Part shown: one piece after another, positions 30,504 to 39,263 of the stretch
Numbering within the stretch: the stretch's first letter is position 1
Layout: every line of letters begins with the position of its first letter
Source: Burkholderia contaminans
GTDB lineage: Bacteria; Pseudomonadota; Gammaproteobacteria; Burkholderiales; Burkholderiaceae
Direction: 5' to 3'
Assembly (NCBI RefSeq): GCF_029633825.1
Contig: NZ_CP090640.1
Location: forward strand, 1,674,001 to 1,738,000
DNA: 64,000 nt
Program-made: the position numbers and the translations under genes
The notes under the pieces: generated by a model
Told to the model about the DNA's origin: nothing
Seen by the model: the letters and a program-made list of their open reading frames with translations, nothing else
Databases searched by the model: none

Positions 30504-31067
30504 ATGAGCGACTCCATCTACGCGCACGACACGGCGGCGGCGGAACTGTTCGCGGCCGGCGACGGCAATCTGTTTCAGCGTGTGATTCAGCTGCACGCGG
30601 CGGCGCAGGCCGGCGGCACGCCGGAGCAACAGGAAGCCGAGCCCGGGCTTTCATCGAACGAGGAGCCTATGAGCCTTTTCACGACCGTGCGACCCAATCT
30701 CGTGCAGTCGATCCGCGCGTTCCGCGTGCAGGATCTCGCCGACGAAGCCGGTCGGCTCGGCCAGCATTTCCTGTATGCGTATTGCGGCGCCGCGCAGTCG
30801 AAGCAGGAAGTGATGGAAACGATCGCGACGTCGTTCCTGTTTCCGAAGCATTTCGGGAAGAACTACGACGCGCTGTACGACTGCCTCACCGACCTCGTCG
30901 CGAAGGCCGGTGCGCAGCCCGGTTTCGTGATCGTCCTCGAAGGGCTGCCGATCGCGCAGAAGTTCGACAAGGAAGGGCGCGAGACACTGCTCGACGTGTT
31001 CCGCGAGGCGGCCGAATTCTGGGCCGAGCGCAAGGTCGCGTTCCGCGTGTTCTACTCGTTCGCGTAA
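30504..31067 (+). CDS. Barstar-family ribonuclease inhibitor
   Basis: A 187-residue protein whose C-terminal part (about residues 70-187) is a barstar fold: LYAYCGAAQSKQEVMETIA, FPKHFGKNYDALYDCLTDL, FVIVLEGLP and a final aromatic strand AFRVFYSFA. It should bind and block the neighbouring RNase before export. The first 55 residues form an extra acidic, Ala-rich extension. An internal ATG at 30669 with a close GAGGAG site could give a 132-residue form, so two products are possible. A strong terminator follows. Confidence 0.88.
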   Translation: MSDSIYAHDTAAAELFAAGDGNLFQRVIQLHAAAQAGGTPEQQEAEPGLSSNEEPMSLFTTVRPNLVQSIRAFRVQDLADEAGRLGQHFLYAYCGAAQSKQEVMETIATSFLFPKHFGKNYDALYDCLTDLVAKAGAQPGFVIVLEGLPIAQKFDKEGRETLLDVFREAAEFWAERKVAFRVFYSFA

Positions 31068-31106
31068 GTGCACGTCGGCCAGCGGCCGATCCGTCGAATC
31101 ACCGTC

Positions 31107-31133
31107 AAAAGCCCGCTGCGAGCGGGCTTTTTT
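31107..31133. terminator. Bidirectional Rho-independent terminator after barstar and rsmE
   Basis: AAAAGCCCGCT, a 3- to 5-nt loop and AGCGGGCTTTTTT form a strong G/C stem flanked by A and T tracts, lying between convergent barstar and rsmE. Confidence 0.9.
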
Positions 31134-31160
31134 GCGTCCGCGCGAAGGTGCGACTTCCCG

Positions 31161-31949
31161 TCACCATCCCCCCCAGCGCGCCGCAAGCGCCGCGAGCACG
31201 GCCGCGCCGGCCGTCTCGGTGCGCAGCACGCGGGGGCCGAGCGACAGCGCGGTGAACCCGCGTGCGCGTGCCGCATTTTCCTCGTCGGGCGACAGCCCGC
31301 CTTCCGGTCCGATCAGCAGCGTGACCGTTGCAGCGGGCGGCGCGTCGGGCAGCGACGTGAACGGGATGCTCGCGCGCGGCGACAGCAGCAGCCGCAGCTC
31401 GCCGTCGGCCGGTGCGGCAGGCAGCCTATCGAGCCATGCGCTGAAGCCGGCGACCGGCGCGACGTCGGGCACGCGGTTGCGCCCGCATTGCTCGCACGAC
31501 GCGCGCACGACGCCGCGCCAGTGCGCGACGCGCTTGTCCGCACGCTCGCCGGACAGCTTCACGACGCCGCGCGCGGTCGACAGCGGCACGAGCGCCGTCA
31601 CGCCGAGCTCGACGGCCTTCTCGATCACCCAGTCCATCTTGTCGCCGCCGGCGATGCCTTGGGCGAGCGTCACGCGATAGGGCGGTTCGGCCTCTGCCGG
31701 CTCGAACGTGTCGATCTGTGCGAGCGCACTGCGCTTGTCGATCTCGACGAGCCGTGCGCGGTACTGGCCGCCGGTGCCGTCGAACAGGGCGAGCACGTCG
31801 CCGGGCTGCAGGCGCAGCACCTGTGCGTGGCGCGCGACCTCGGCCGGCAACGCGAGCGTGGCGTCGGCGCGCAATGCCGCGTCGACGAAAAAGCGCGGCA
31901 CGGCCGCGGTGGTGGTGGCTTCGTTCATGCGTGTAACGGTTGGAGTCAT
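31161..31949 (-). CDS. rsmE: 16S rRNA (uracil1498-N3)-methyltransferase RsmE
   Basis: A 262-residue SPOUT-class methyltransferase that methylates U1498 of 16S rRNA. It has PRFFVDAAL near the start, an N-terminal PUA-like region (VLRLQPGDVLALFDGTGG), then QGIAGGDKMDWVIEKAVELGV and the knot motifs LLIGPEGGLSPDE and LGPRVLRTETA. The start at 31949 overlaps the upstream VOC gene by 4 bp (ATGA); a second ATG at 31928 would give 255 residues and is equally possible. Confidence 0.93.
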   Translation of the reverse strand: MTPTVTRMNEATTTAAVPRFFVDAALRADATLALPAEVARHAQVLRLQPGDVLALFDGTGGQYRARLVEIDKRSALAQIDTFEPAEAEPPYRVTLAQGIAGGDKMDWVIEKAVELGVTALVPLSTARGVVKLSGERADKRVAHWRGVVRASCEQCGRNRVPDVAPVAGFSAWLDRLPAAPADGELRLLLSPRASIPFTSLPDAPPAATVTLLIGPEGGLSPDEENAARARGFTALSLGPRVLRTETAGAAVLAALAARWGGW

Positions 31950-32362
31950 GCGTCGAGACGGCGCCCGAGCGCCCATCGGTAGCCGTCGAGATCCTCGATC
32001 TGCGCGAACCGGTCGCCCCAGAACTGATCCTGCGGCGCGCTCAGCGACTTCGCGCCCGCGTCGAGCGCGCGCTGCCAGGTGGCGTCGACGTCGTCGACAT
32101 ACAGGTAGAACGATTGCGGCGCGATGGCATTCGCACTCTTCGGCGTGCGCGCGGTCGAGCCGAATGCGCCTTCGGGCGCGAACATCACGATCAGCTGGCC
32201 GCGGTAGGCCATCTCGACGTGCATGATCACGCCGTCCTCGTCGTGCACGTCGCGCAACTCGAAGCCGAATGCGGCCTTGAAGAAATCGATGGCCGCGCGC
32301 GCGTTGCGTACGGCCAGGTAGGGCGTCAACCAAGGCACGTTGGCCGGACGTGGATCGGTCAT
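31946..32362 (-). CDS. VOC-family (glyoxalase/PhnB-like) protein
   Basis: A 138-residue protein of the vicinal oxygen chelate fold. It contains TPYLAVRNARAAIDFFKAAF, typical of the YdcN/PhnB-type glyoxalase group, then MHVEMAYRGQLIVMFAPEG, SFYLYVDDVDATWQRALDAG and a C-terminal FWGDRFAQIEDLDGYRWAL. The metal ligands and substrate are not certain. The start at 32362 has a CAGGAGATTTTC ribosome site; the frame extends upstream but without homology. It is coupled to rsmE. Confidence 0.85.
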   Translation of the reverse strand: MTDPRPANVPWLTPYLAVRNARAAIDFFKAAFGFELRDVHDEDGVIMHVEMAYRGQLIVMFAPEGAFGSTARTPKSANAIAPQSFYLYVDDVDATWQRALDAGAKSLSAPQDQFWGDRFAQIEDLDGYRWALGRRLDA

Positions 32363-32524
32363 GAAAATCTCCTGTGGGGGCGCTTGGGCACGTGTTCTGA
32401 TTCGATGCCCGGGCGTTCGTTCAGGGGGCGGCGCGGCGTCCGGGACGTTTCGCCCCGGCGCCATGCATCGCGAATCCCGCAAGGACGCGATGGAAAAACG
32501 GAAGCGAGGCGGCTGCGCGGACGC

Positions 32525-33382
32525 TCAGCGGCGGATGCCCAGTGTATCGCGCAGCGCGCGCGGCAGGGCAAAGAGGGACGCATGCAGGCGCGCATCGTAG
32601 TAGCGCAGGCCGTGGACGCGACGGGCCGCGAGCCGTTCGTCGATGTCGTGTGCGAACAGCGCGGCCGCGTCGAGCGTGTCGCTCGCGATCGCCATCAGCC
32701 ACTGCGAACCGTACAGCGGCACGTGCGCGGACAGCGGATCGACGACCGCGAAGCTCGCGCGCAGGTCGTCGAGCAGCGCGGCGATGCGCGTTGCATGGAA
32801 CACCGGCGAGCCGAGATGCATCGAGATCGCGCCGCACGGCGTCAGGATCCGCTTGAGCCGCGCATAGAACGCGCGGGTATAAAGGCCGGCCGCCGGCGAA
32901 TCGGGCGGCGTGAGGTCGAACACGACGAGATCGAAATGCTCGACGGTCGATTCCACGAAATGCGCGGCGTCGCCGATCACGACCTCGACGCGCGGGTCGT
33001 CGAGCGCACCCTGGTGCACGTCGTCGAGATAGCGGCGTGCCATCCCGACCACCTCGTCGTCGAGCTCCGCGATCACGATCCGCTCGAGGCACGCATGCTT
33101 GAGCAGCTGGCGTGCCGCGCCGCCGTCGCCGCCGCCGAGCACGAGCGCCTTCTTCGGCGACGGGTGCGCGAGCGCGGCCGGGTGCGTCATGCACTCGTGA
33201 TAGACGTACTCGTCGCCGACCGACGTCATCGGCCGGCCGTCCAGCGTGAACAGGCGGCCGAGCTGCGGCGTTTCCCAGACTTCGATCTGCTGGTGCGGGG
33301 ACGCGACGTGCGCGAGCCGCCGGGCATTCGGGAAGCCGTAGGTGGCGTGGGGCGTAGGGTGAAAGAGAAGCGTGGTGCTCAC
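32525..33382 (-). CDS. speE: Spermidine/polyamine synthase SpeE family
   Basis: A 285-residue aminopropyltransferase that makes spermidine from putrescine and decarboxylated SAM. Motifs: LGRLFTLDGRPMTSVGDEYV, HECMTHPAALAHPSPKKALV, the nucleotide-binding LGGGDGGAARQLLKH, IAELDDEVV, and DLTPPDSPAAGLYT with the catalytic Asp. Start is GTG. It is transcribed away from tkt. speD is not in the window, so the actual donor pathway in the strain cannot be confirmed from this region. Confidence 0.92.
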   Translation of the reverse strand: MSTTLLFHPTPHATYGFPNARRLAHVASPHQQIEVWETPQLGRLFTLDGRPMTSVGDEYVYHECMTHPAALAHPSPKKALVLGGGDGGAARQLLKHACLERIVIAELDDEVVGMARRYLDDVHQGALDDPRVEVVIGDAAHFVESTVEHFDLVVFDLTPPDSPAAGLYTRAFYARLKRILTPCGAISMHLGSPVFHATRIAALLDDLRASFAVVDPLSAHVPLYGSQWLMAIASDTLDAAALFAHDIDERLAARRVHGLRYYDARLHASLFALPRALRDTLGIRR

Positions 33383-33644
33383 GGGCGGGCCACTCGGGGG
33401 CAGGCAGTTCCGACGTCTGAATTATAGGAGGCCGGCGCGTTGACGGAAAACCGTGCCGGAACACTACGCGCGGACAAGGGAAATGTCAGCCCATCTGTTA
33501 AAATGACGAGCTTTGCAGCCCCGTCCGTAGGCTCCGTCCGCTTCGCGTCCGTCAGGCGCCGCACCGCGCGCCGGGAACGATTGACGCTCGAGCTTCCGGA
33601 TGCCGCCGTGCCCCCGTTTCCTCGACTCGTTCTCCGGACTCGAC
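33383..33644 (+). promoter_or_regulatory. speE/tkt divergent promoter region
   Basis: This 262-bp gap separates leftward speE from rightward tkt. A -10 candidate TAAAAT for tkt is at 33499-33504, without a clear -35, which would give a leader of about 135 nt. No gene was recognised in the gap. Confidence 0.35.
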
Positions 33645-35672
33645 ATGACGACTTCGTCTCCCGCCTCCACCACCCTGATGGCCAACGCGATCCGTGCGCT
33701 CGCGATGGACGCCGTCCAGCAAGCGAACTCCGGCCACCCCGGCATGCCGATGGGCATGGCCGAAATCGGCGTCGCGCTCTGGTCGCGCCATCTGAAGCAC
33801 AACCCGACGAACCCGCACTGGGCAGACCGCGACCGCTTCGTGCTGTCGAACGGCCATGGCTCGATGCTGCTGTACTCGCTGCTGCACCTGACCGGCTACG
33901 ACCTGCCGATCGAAGAGCTGAAGAACTTCCGCCAGCTGCACTCGAAGACGCCGGGCCACCCGGAATACGGCATCACGCCGGGCGTCGAGACGACCACCGG
34001 CCCGCTCGGCCAGGGTCTCGCGAACGCGGTCGGCATGGCGCTCGGCGAAGCGCTGATGGCCGACGAGTTCAACCGTGACGGCGCGAAGATCGTCGATCAC
34101 CACACGTACGTGTTCCTCGGCGACGGCTGCCTGATGGAAGGCATCTCGCACGAAGCCTGCTCGCTCGCCGGCACGCTGAAGCTGAACAAGCTGATCGCGC
34201 TGTACGACGACAACGGCATCTCGATCGACGGCGACGTCGTGAACTGGTTCCACGACGACACGCCGAAGCGCTTCGAAGCGTACGGCTGGAACGTGATCCC
34301 GAACGTGAACGGCCATGACGTCGACGCGGTCGACGCAGCCATCGCGAAGGCGAAGCTGTCGGACAAGCCGACGCTGATCTGCTGCAAGACGGTGATCGGC
34401 CAGGGCGCGGCGACCAAGGCCGGCGGCCACGACGTGCACGGCGCGGCGCTCGGCGCGGAAGAAATCGCGAAGACGCGCGAAGCGCTCGGCTGGACCTGGG
34501 CGCCGTTCGTGATTCCGCAGGAAGTCTATGCGGCATGGGATGCGAAGGAAGCCGGCAAGCGCGCGGAAACCGAATGGAATGCGACGTTCGCCGCGTATCG
34601 CGCGAAGTTCCCGGCAGAAGCCGCTGAATTCGAGCGCCGGATGGCCAACCAGCTGCCGGCCGACTGGGCCGAAAAGGCTGCGGCGATCATCGCCGGCGCG
34701 AACGAGCGCGCCGAGACGGTCGCGACCCGCAAGGCGTCGCAGCAGGCGATCGAAGGCCTGGCTGCCGCGCTGCCCGAGCTGCTCGGCGGCTCGGCCGACC
34801 TGACCGGCTCGAACCTGACCAACTGGAAGGCATCGAAGGCCGTCCGCGCGAATCCGGAAGGCCCGGGCGTCCAGCTGGGCAACCACATCAACTACGGCGT
34901 GCGCGAATTCGGCATGAGCGCCGCGATCAACGGCCTCGCGCTGCATGGCGGCCACAAGCCGTTCGGCGGCACCTTCCTGACGTTCTCCGACTACAGCCGC
35001 AACGCGCTGCGCGTGGCCGCGCTGATGAAGGTGCCGTCGATCTTCGTGTTCACGCACGACTCGATCGGCCTCGGCGAAGACGGCCCGACGCACCAGTCGA
35101 TCGAGCACGTGTCGAGCCTGCGCCTGATCCCGAACCACGACGTATGGCGTCCGGCCGACACGGTCGAGACGGCCGTGGCCTGGACGCACGCGGTCGCCGC
35201 CGACCGTCCGTCGAGCCTGATCTTCAGCCGCCAGAACCTGGCGTTCAACCCGCGTACCGATGCGCAGATCGCGAACATCGAGAAGGGCGGTTACGTGCTG
35301 AAGGACTGGGACGACGAAATCGTCGCGCGCAAGATCATCCTGATCGCGACGGGCTCGGAAGTCGAACTCGCGATGAAGGCCGTCGAGCCGCTCGCGCAGC
35401 AGGGCATCGCGGCACGCGTCGTGTCGATGCCGTCGACCAACGTGTTCGACCGCCAGGACGCCGAATACCGTGAACGCGTGCTGCCGCACGGCGTGCGCCG
35501 CGTCGCGATCGAAGCGGGCGTGACGTCGTTCTGGCACAAGTACGTCGGCCTCGAAGGCGGCGTCGTCGGGATCGACACGTTCGGCGAATCGGCGCCGGCC
35601 GGCGTGCTGTTCAAGTACTTCGGCTTCACCGTCGAGCACGTCGTCGAGACCGCCAAGGCCGTGCTGGCCTAA
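33645..35672 (+). CDS. tkt: Transketolase
   Basis: A 675-residue thiamine-pyrophosphate enzyme of the pentose phosphate pathway that moves two-carbon units between sugar phosphates. Visible features are [17 protein letters not shown] (about 30-46), [14 protein letters not shown] (117-130), the TPP/metal motif GDGCLMEG (159-166), the central pyrimidine domain [15 protein letters not shown] and [15 protein letters not shown], and a C-terminal transketolase domain. Length is typical. The next gene on the strand is gap, 87 bp away. Confidence 0.97.
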   Translation: MTTSSPASTTLMANAIRALAMDAVQQANSGHPGMPMGMAEIGVALWSRHLKHNPTNPHWADRDRFVLSNGHGSMLLYSLLHLTGYDLPIEELKNFRQLHSKTPGHPEYGITPGVETTTGPLGQGLANAVGMALGEALMADEFNRDGAKIVDHHTYVFLGDGCLMEGISHEACSLAGTLKLNKLIALYDDNGISIDGDVVNWFHDDTPKRFEAYGWNVIPNVNGHDVDAVDAAIAKAKLSDKPTLICCKTVIGQGAATKAGGHDVHGAALGAEEIAKTREALGWTWAPFVIPQEVYAAWDAKEAGKRAETEWNATFAAYRAKFPAEAAEFERRMANQLPADWAEKAAAIIAGANERAETVATRKASQQAIEGLAAALPELLGGSADLTGSNLTNWKASKAVRANPEGPGVQLGNHINYGVREFGMSAAINGLALHGGHKPFGGTFLTFSDYSRNALRVAALMKVPSIFVFTHDSIGLGEDGPTHQSIEHVSSLRLIPNHDVWRPADTVETAVAWTHAVAADRPSSLIFSRQNLAFNPRTDAQIANIEKGGYVLKDWDDEIVARKIILIATGSEVELAMKAVEPLAQQGIAARVVSMPSTNVFDRQDAEYRERVLPHGVRRVAIEAGVTSFWHKYVGLEGGVVGIDTFGESAPAGVLFKYFGFTVEHVVETAKAVLA

Positions 35673-35680
35673 AAGCATAC

Positions 35681-35710
35681 GCGACGCGCGCCACCCCTCG
35701 CGCGCGTCGC
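35681..35710 (+). terminator. Intercistronic hairpin between tkt and gap
   Basis: GCGACGCGCG (35681-35690) and CGCGCGTCGC (35701-35710) form a perfect 10-bp stem with a 10-nt loop, 8 bp after the tkt stop codon. There is no T-tract; it may partly terminate or stabilise the tkt message and uncouple it from gap. Confidence 0.55.
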
Positions 35711-35759
35711 ACCGTGAAGCTGCACGAAACGAATTTTTTCAGCCATCAGGAGATAGACC

Positions 35760-36770
35760 ATGACGATTCGCGTCGCAATCAACGGCTACGGCCGCATCGG
35801 CCGCAACACGCTGCGCGCGTTCTACGAGAACGGCAAGAAGCACGACATCGAGATCGTCGCGATCAACGATCTGGGCGATGCGAAGACCAACGCGCACCTG
35901 ACCCAGTACGACACCGCGCACGGCAAGTTCCCGGGTGAAGTGTCGGTGGACGGCGATTACCTCGTCGTGAACGGCGACAAGATCCGCGTGCTGGCAAACC
36001 GTAACCCGGCCGAACTGCCGTGGGGCGAGCTGGGCGTCGACGTCGTGATGGAATGCACGGGCTTCTTCACGACGAAGGAAAAGGCCAGCGCTCACCTGAA
36101 GGGCGGCGCGAAGAAGGTGATCATCTCGGCACCGGGCGGCAAGGATGTCGACGCGACGATCGTCTACGGCGTGAACCACGACGTGCTGAAGGCCGAGCAC
36201 ACCGTCATCTCGAACGCATCGTGCACGACGAACTGCCTCGCACCGCTCGTCAAGCCGCTGAACGACAAGATCGGCCTCGAAACCGGCCTGATGACGACGA
36301 TCCACGCGTACACGAACGACCAGGTGCTGACGGACGTCTATCACGAAGACCTGCGCCGCGCGCGTTCGGCCACGCACAGCCAGATCCCGACGAAGACTGG
36401 CGCTGCCTCGGCCGTTGGCCTCGTGCTGCCGGAACTGAACGGCAAGCTCGACGGCTACGCGATCCGCGTCCCGACGATCAACGTGTCGATCGTCGACCTG
36501 TCGTTCATCGCAAAGCGCGACACGACGGTCGAGGAAGTCAACGCGATCATGAAGGAAGCTTCGGAAGGCGCGCTGAAGGGCATCCTCGGCTACAACGAAG
36601 CACCGCTGGTGTCGATCGACTTCAACCACAACCCGGCTTCGTCGACGTTCGACGCAACGCTGACCAAGGTGTCGGGCCGCCTCGTGAAGGTGTCGAGCTG
36701 GTACGACAACGAGTGGGGTTTCTCGAACCGCATGCTGGATACGGCTGTCGCGTTCGCGAACGCGAAGTAA
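35760..36770 (+). CDS. gap: Glyceraldehyde-3-phosphate dehydrogenase, type I
   Basis: A 336-residue glycolytic enzyme that oxidises glyceraldehyde 3-phosphate to 1,3-bisphosphoglycerate. It has the Rossmann start [14 protein letters not shown] (8-20), the catalytic Cys155 in [13 protein letters not shown] with His182, and [12 protein letters not shown] near the end. Asp/Asn residues after beta-2 fit NAD+. An AGGAGAT ribosome site precedes the ATG. Its terminator has been interrupted by an insertion sequence. Confidence 0.97.
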   Translation: MTIRVAINGYGRIGRNTLRAFYENGKKHDIEIVAINDLGDAKTNAHLTQYDTAHGKFPGEVSVDGDYLVVNGDKIRVLANRNPAELPWGELGVDVVMECTGFFTTKEKASAHLKGGAKKVIISAPGGKDVDATIVYGVNHDVLKAEHTVISNASCTTNCLAPLVKPLNDKIGLETGLMTTIHAYTNDQVLTDVYHEDLRRARSATHSQIPTKTGAASAVGLVLPELNGKLDGYAIRVPTINVSIVDLSFIAKRDTTVEEVNAIMKEASEGALKGILGYNEAPLVSIDFNHNPASSTFDATLTKVSGRLVKVSSWYDNEWGFSNRMLDTAVAFANAK

Positions 36771-36816
36771 TCCCGCACGTTGCGCGGCCGCTGCAAGGCG
36801 GCCTGCGCGGCGAACG

Positions 36817-36843
36817 AGCCCGGCCCGGTTTTTCGGCCGGGCT
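36817..36843 (+). terminator. gap terminator stem, T-tract displaced by an insertion sequence
   Basis: AGCCCGGCC (36817-36825) and GGCCGGGCT (36835-36843) form a perfect 9-bp stem with a T-rich loop about 46 bp after gap. The expected T-tract does not follow. Instead TAATAGG and the insertion sequence begin, and the missing TTTTT is found at 38207-38211 directly after the element. The terminator is therefore split between stem and tail. Confidence 0.85.
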
Positions 36844-36917
36844 TAATAGGATGGTCAGCCCGATCCTCACTCAGTGGACTACGCTGAGTGAGGATTTTGT
36901 CCTTCTGGAGGGCCATC

Positions 36918-37943
36918 ATGGACACGGTATCGCTGATCGGAATCGATCTCGGCAAGCACTGCTTCCACCTGCATGGACAGGATGCGTCAGGCAGGATGGT
37001 GTTCCGTAAAAAGCTCACGCGTAGCCAGATGTTCACGCTGCTGGGCAATTTTCCGCGTTGCATTGTGGTCATGGAGGCCTGCGCCGGTGCTCACTGGATC
37101 GCACGTCGACTTCAAGCGCTGGGCCATGAGGCCAAGCTGATTTCTCCGCAATTCGTCAAACCGTTCCGGCAAGGCAACAAGAACGATTTCGCGGACGCCC
37201 AGGCGATCTGCGAAGCAGCCGCTCGTTCGAGCATGCGTTTCGTGAGCCCGCACAACGAAGCCCAGCAAATCGTTTCAGCCTTGCACCGTGTGCGCGAGCG
37301 GCTGGTGCGTGACCGCACCGGCACGATCAATCAGATTCATGCGTTTCTGTTGGAGTTCGGTATCAGCTTGCCGCGCGGCATGGCAGTGATCCGGCGACTG
37401 CCTGCCGTGCTCGAGGCAGAATCGTTGCCGCCGAGGCTGGTGGTCGTGCTCGAACGTTTGCAGGCGCACTTCAAGTATCTGGACGAGCAGATCCACCAGC
37501 TCGAACGTGAGTTGCTTACCCAGCTACACGAGGATGAACGCAGTGAACGACTGCTCGAGATTCACGGCATTGGCCCGATGACCGCCAGCGTGTTGATGTC
37601 TGAGTTGGGCGATGCCCAGCAATATGGCTCAGCAAGGCAGTTTGCAGCTTCGGTTGGTCTGGTGCCGCGGCAGTACAGCACCGGCGGCAAACCAACGCTA
37701 CTGGGCATCAGCAAGCGTGGCGACAAGGAACTGCGACGATTGCTGGTGCAATGTGCGCGGGCCATCATGCAGCGCATCGAGCACCGCACGGATGCATTGG
37801 GCGTCTGGATTCGCAGCCTGTTGGCGCGGCGACACTCGAACGTGGTGGCCTGTGCCCTGGCCAACAAACTGGCGAGGATCGCCTGGGCCATCCTCGCCAA
37901 AGGGACACACTACCGGAGCATCGAGGCTGTTCCCTCAGTCTGA
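36918..37943 (+). CDS. IS110/IS1111-family DEDD transposase (recombinase)
   Basis: A 341-residue recombinase. The N-terminal RuvC-like domain has Asp10 in IGIDLGK, Glu53 in VMEACAGAHW, and Asp90 and Asp93 in KNDFADAQA, the DEDD set. A coiled, Arg/Glu-rich middle part (about 165-215) is followed by the C-terminal Tnp domain with IHGIGPMTASVLMSELG and the conserved Ser near 254 in GLVPRQYSTGGK. Members of this family act with an element-encoded guide RNA. The start MDTVSLIGID was chosen over an ATG ten codons upstream because of its GGAGGGC ribosome site. The gene looks intact. Confidence 0.93.
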   Translation: MDTVSLIGIDLGKHCFHLHGQDASGRMVFRKKLTRSQMFTLLGNFPRCIVVMEACAGAHWIARRLQALGHEAKLISPQFVKPFRQGNKNDFADAQAICEAAARSSMRFVSPHNEAQQIVSALHRVRERLVRDRTGTINQIHAFLLEFGISLPRGMAVIRRLPAVLEAESLPPRLVVVLERLQAHFKYLDEQIHQLERELLTQLHEDERSERLLEIHGIGPMTASVLMSELGDAQQYGSARQFAASVGLVPRQYSTGGKPTLLGISKRGDKELRRLLVQCARAIMQRIEHRTDALGVWIRSLLARRHSNVVACALANKLARIAWAILAKGTHYRSIEAVPSV

Positions 37944-38189
37944 CGCTTCCTATCGCTTACGGCTTCAGTTTCAGTAGTCACCTCTGGTTTTGCGACGCGA
38001 GATACGTGAAGGCATAAACGACTCAACGGCCGGGCAAGTAACCTGACACAAAAAACAGCACCTCAATGCTGTGGGCTTTTTGAGGTTTGCCCGGCGCGGC
38101 TCCCATCATGGGGCGGGATCTTTCCCATCCGCGACCCCGGATAGATTCGAGCAAGTCCACTTTAGGTCAACACTGCCTCGCTTGCAAAA
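37944..38189 (+). ncRNA. Predicted bridge/seek RNA region of the insertion sequence
   Basis: The non-coding segment after the transposase is where IS1111-type elements encode their guide RNA. It folds into clear hairpins. GCCGGGCAA (38029-38037) pairs with TTGCCCGGC (38087-38095) and encloses a 49-nt loop holding a smaller hairpin (ACAGCA 38055-38060 with TGCTGT 38067-38072) and the stretch GGGCTTTTT (38073-38081). A second hairpin, ATCCG with CGGAT (about 38127-38143), is followed by ATAGAT (38141-38146). GGGCTTTTT equals the rebuilt target across the insertion point, and ATAGAT equals the joined element ends. Exact RNA ends are unknown; the role is inferred from the family. Confidence 0.5.
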
Positions 38190-38209
38190 ATCGGGCTGAC
38201 CATAGATTT

Positions 38210-39112
38210 TTATTGCGCGCCATTGTTGCCCGATGTTGCCGTCACCTGCTCGAGCGCCGCGACGAACGCGCGCTTCAGCGGGCTGTCGAGGTCGGTCCAC
38301 GCGAGGCCGATGCCCGTTCTGTGCCCGGCCAGGTCGAGCGGCCGCGCGAGCACGTTAGGCGGCAGCGCGCTGGCGGCTTCCGCCGGAATCAGCCCGATGC
38401 CCATCCCCGCCGCGACGAGTGCGAGCATCGTCGTGAATTCCCCGAACTCCTGCGCGATCTCGAGCGTCGTGCCCGCGCGGCTCAGCGCGAGCAGCATGTC
38501 GTCGTGAAAGCCCGGCGCGTAGCGGCGCGCGAGCACGAACGCGGGCTGGCCGCGCAGCGCGGCCGGCGCGATCACATCGTGGGCGGCGAGCGGATGGTCG
38601 AGCGGCAGCGCGACGACGAAACCTTCCTCGAGTACCACGCGCGTGTCGATGCCCGCATACGCGGCCGGCAGCCGGATCATCCCGAAATCGATCCGCCGGT
38701 CGCGCAGCGCGGCGATCTGGTCGGGCGTCGGCAGGTCCTTCAGTTCGAGCGCGATCAGCGGATAGCGCTCGCGCATCGTGCGCAGCACGGCCGGCAGCAG
38801 CACGGGCAGCACCGACGATACGAACGCGATCCGCAGCGTACCGATTTCGCCGCGGCTCGACAGCCGGGCCAGCTGTTCCGCGCGTGCGGCCTGCTGCAGC
38901 GTCGCGCGCGCCTCGGGCAGGAACACGCGCCCCGTATCGCTCAGTTCGACCTTGTGCCGGTCGCGCTCGAACAGGCGCGCGCCGAGTTCTTCCTCGAGCG
39001 CCTTGATCTGCATGCTCAGCGCGGGCTGTACGATGAACAGGCGCTGCGCGGCGCGCCCGAAATGCAGCTCTTCCGCGAGCGTGACGAAGGCGCGCAATTG
39101 CTTGAGTTCCAT
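38210..39112 (-). CDS. LysR-family transcriptional regulator
   Basis: A 300-residue regulator with an N-terminal winged helix-turn-helix (MELKQLRAFVTLAEELHFGR, LSMQIKALEEELGARLF) and a periplasmic-binding-like effector domain from about residue 90. It is divergent from the SDR/idonate dehydrogenase pair and probably controls it. Its stop codon lies only 3 bp from the right end of the insertion sequence and is intact; before insertion the gap terminator T-tract overlapped this stop. Confidence 0.88.
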   Translation of the reverse strand: MELKQLRAFVTLAEELHFGRAAQRLFIVQPALSMQIKALEEELGARLFERDRHKVELSDTGRVFLPEARATLQQAARAEQLARLSSRGEIGTLRIAFVSSVLPVLLPAVLRTMRERYPLIALELKDLPTPDQIAALRDRRIDFGMIRLPAAYAGIDTRVVLEEGFVVALPLDHPLAAHDVIAPAALRGQPAFVLARRYAPGFHDDMLLALSRAGTTLEIAQEFGEFTTMLALVAAGMGIGLIPAEAASALPPNVLARPLDLAGHRTGIGLAWTDLDSPLKRAFVAALEQVTATSGNNGAQ

Positions 39113-39137
39113 GGGCGGCGAGCACGAGAAAGCGGTG

Positions 39138-39152
39138 ATCAGGTTTCATGAT
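39138..39152. promoter_or_regulatory. Candidate LysR-type binding site (T-N11-A)
   Basis: ATCAGGTTTCATGAT is an interrupted palindrome with the T-N11-A spacing typical of LysR-family sites. It lies 26 bp upstream of the regulator start, inside the divergent promoter region. Confidence 0.45.
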
Positions 39153-39263
39153 AACCGGATCAAAAAAGACCATTGGCGCGGCGCCCGGCAGGCAGCCGAA
39201 GATACCGGCAACGCGAGACCGGCCGCGATGGGCCGCCGGCTCGACTGGCACGAGGAGACACGC

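Larger units (their letters stand above)
36844..38206 (+). mobile_element. IS110-family insertion sequence, IS1111-type, about 1.36 kb
   Basis: The element has sub-terminal 14-bp inverted repeats, ATGGTCAGCCCGAT at 36851-36864 and its complement at 38190-38203. Seven bp lie outside the left repeat and three outside the right one, the spacing typical of the IS1111 group. There is no target duplication. Removing 36844-38206 rejoins a perfect terminator stem to a TTTTT tail, which fixes the boundaries to within 1 nt (one T is shared). It carries a single DEDD transposase gene followed by about 260 bp of structured non-coding sequence. G+C is visibly lower than in the neighbours, supporting horizontal acquisition. 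Confidence 0.9.
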
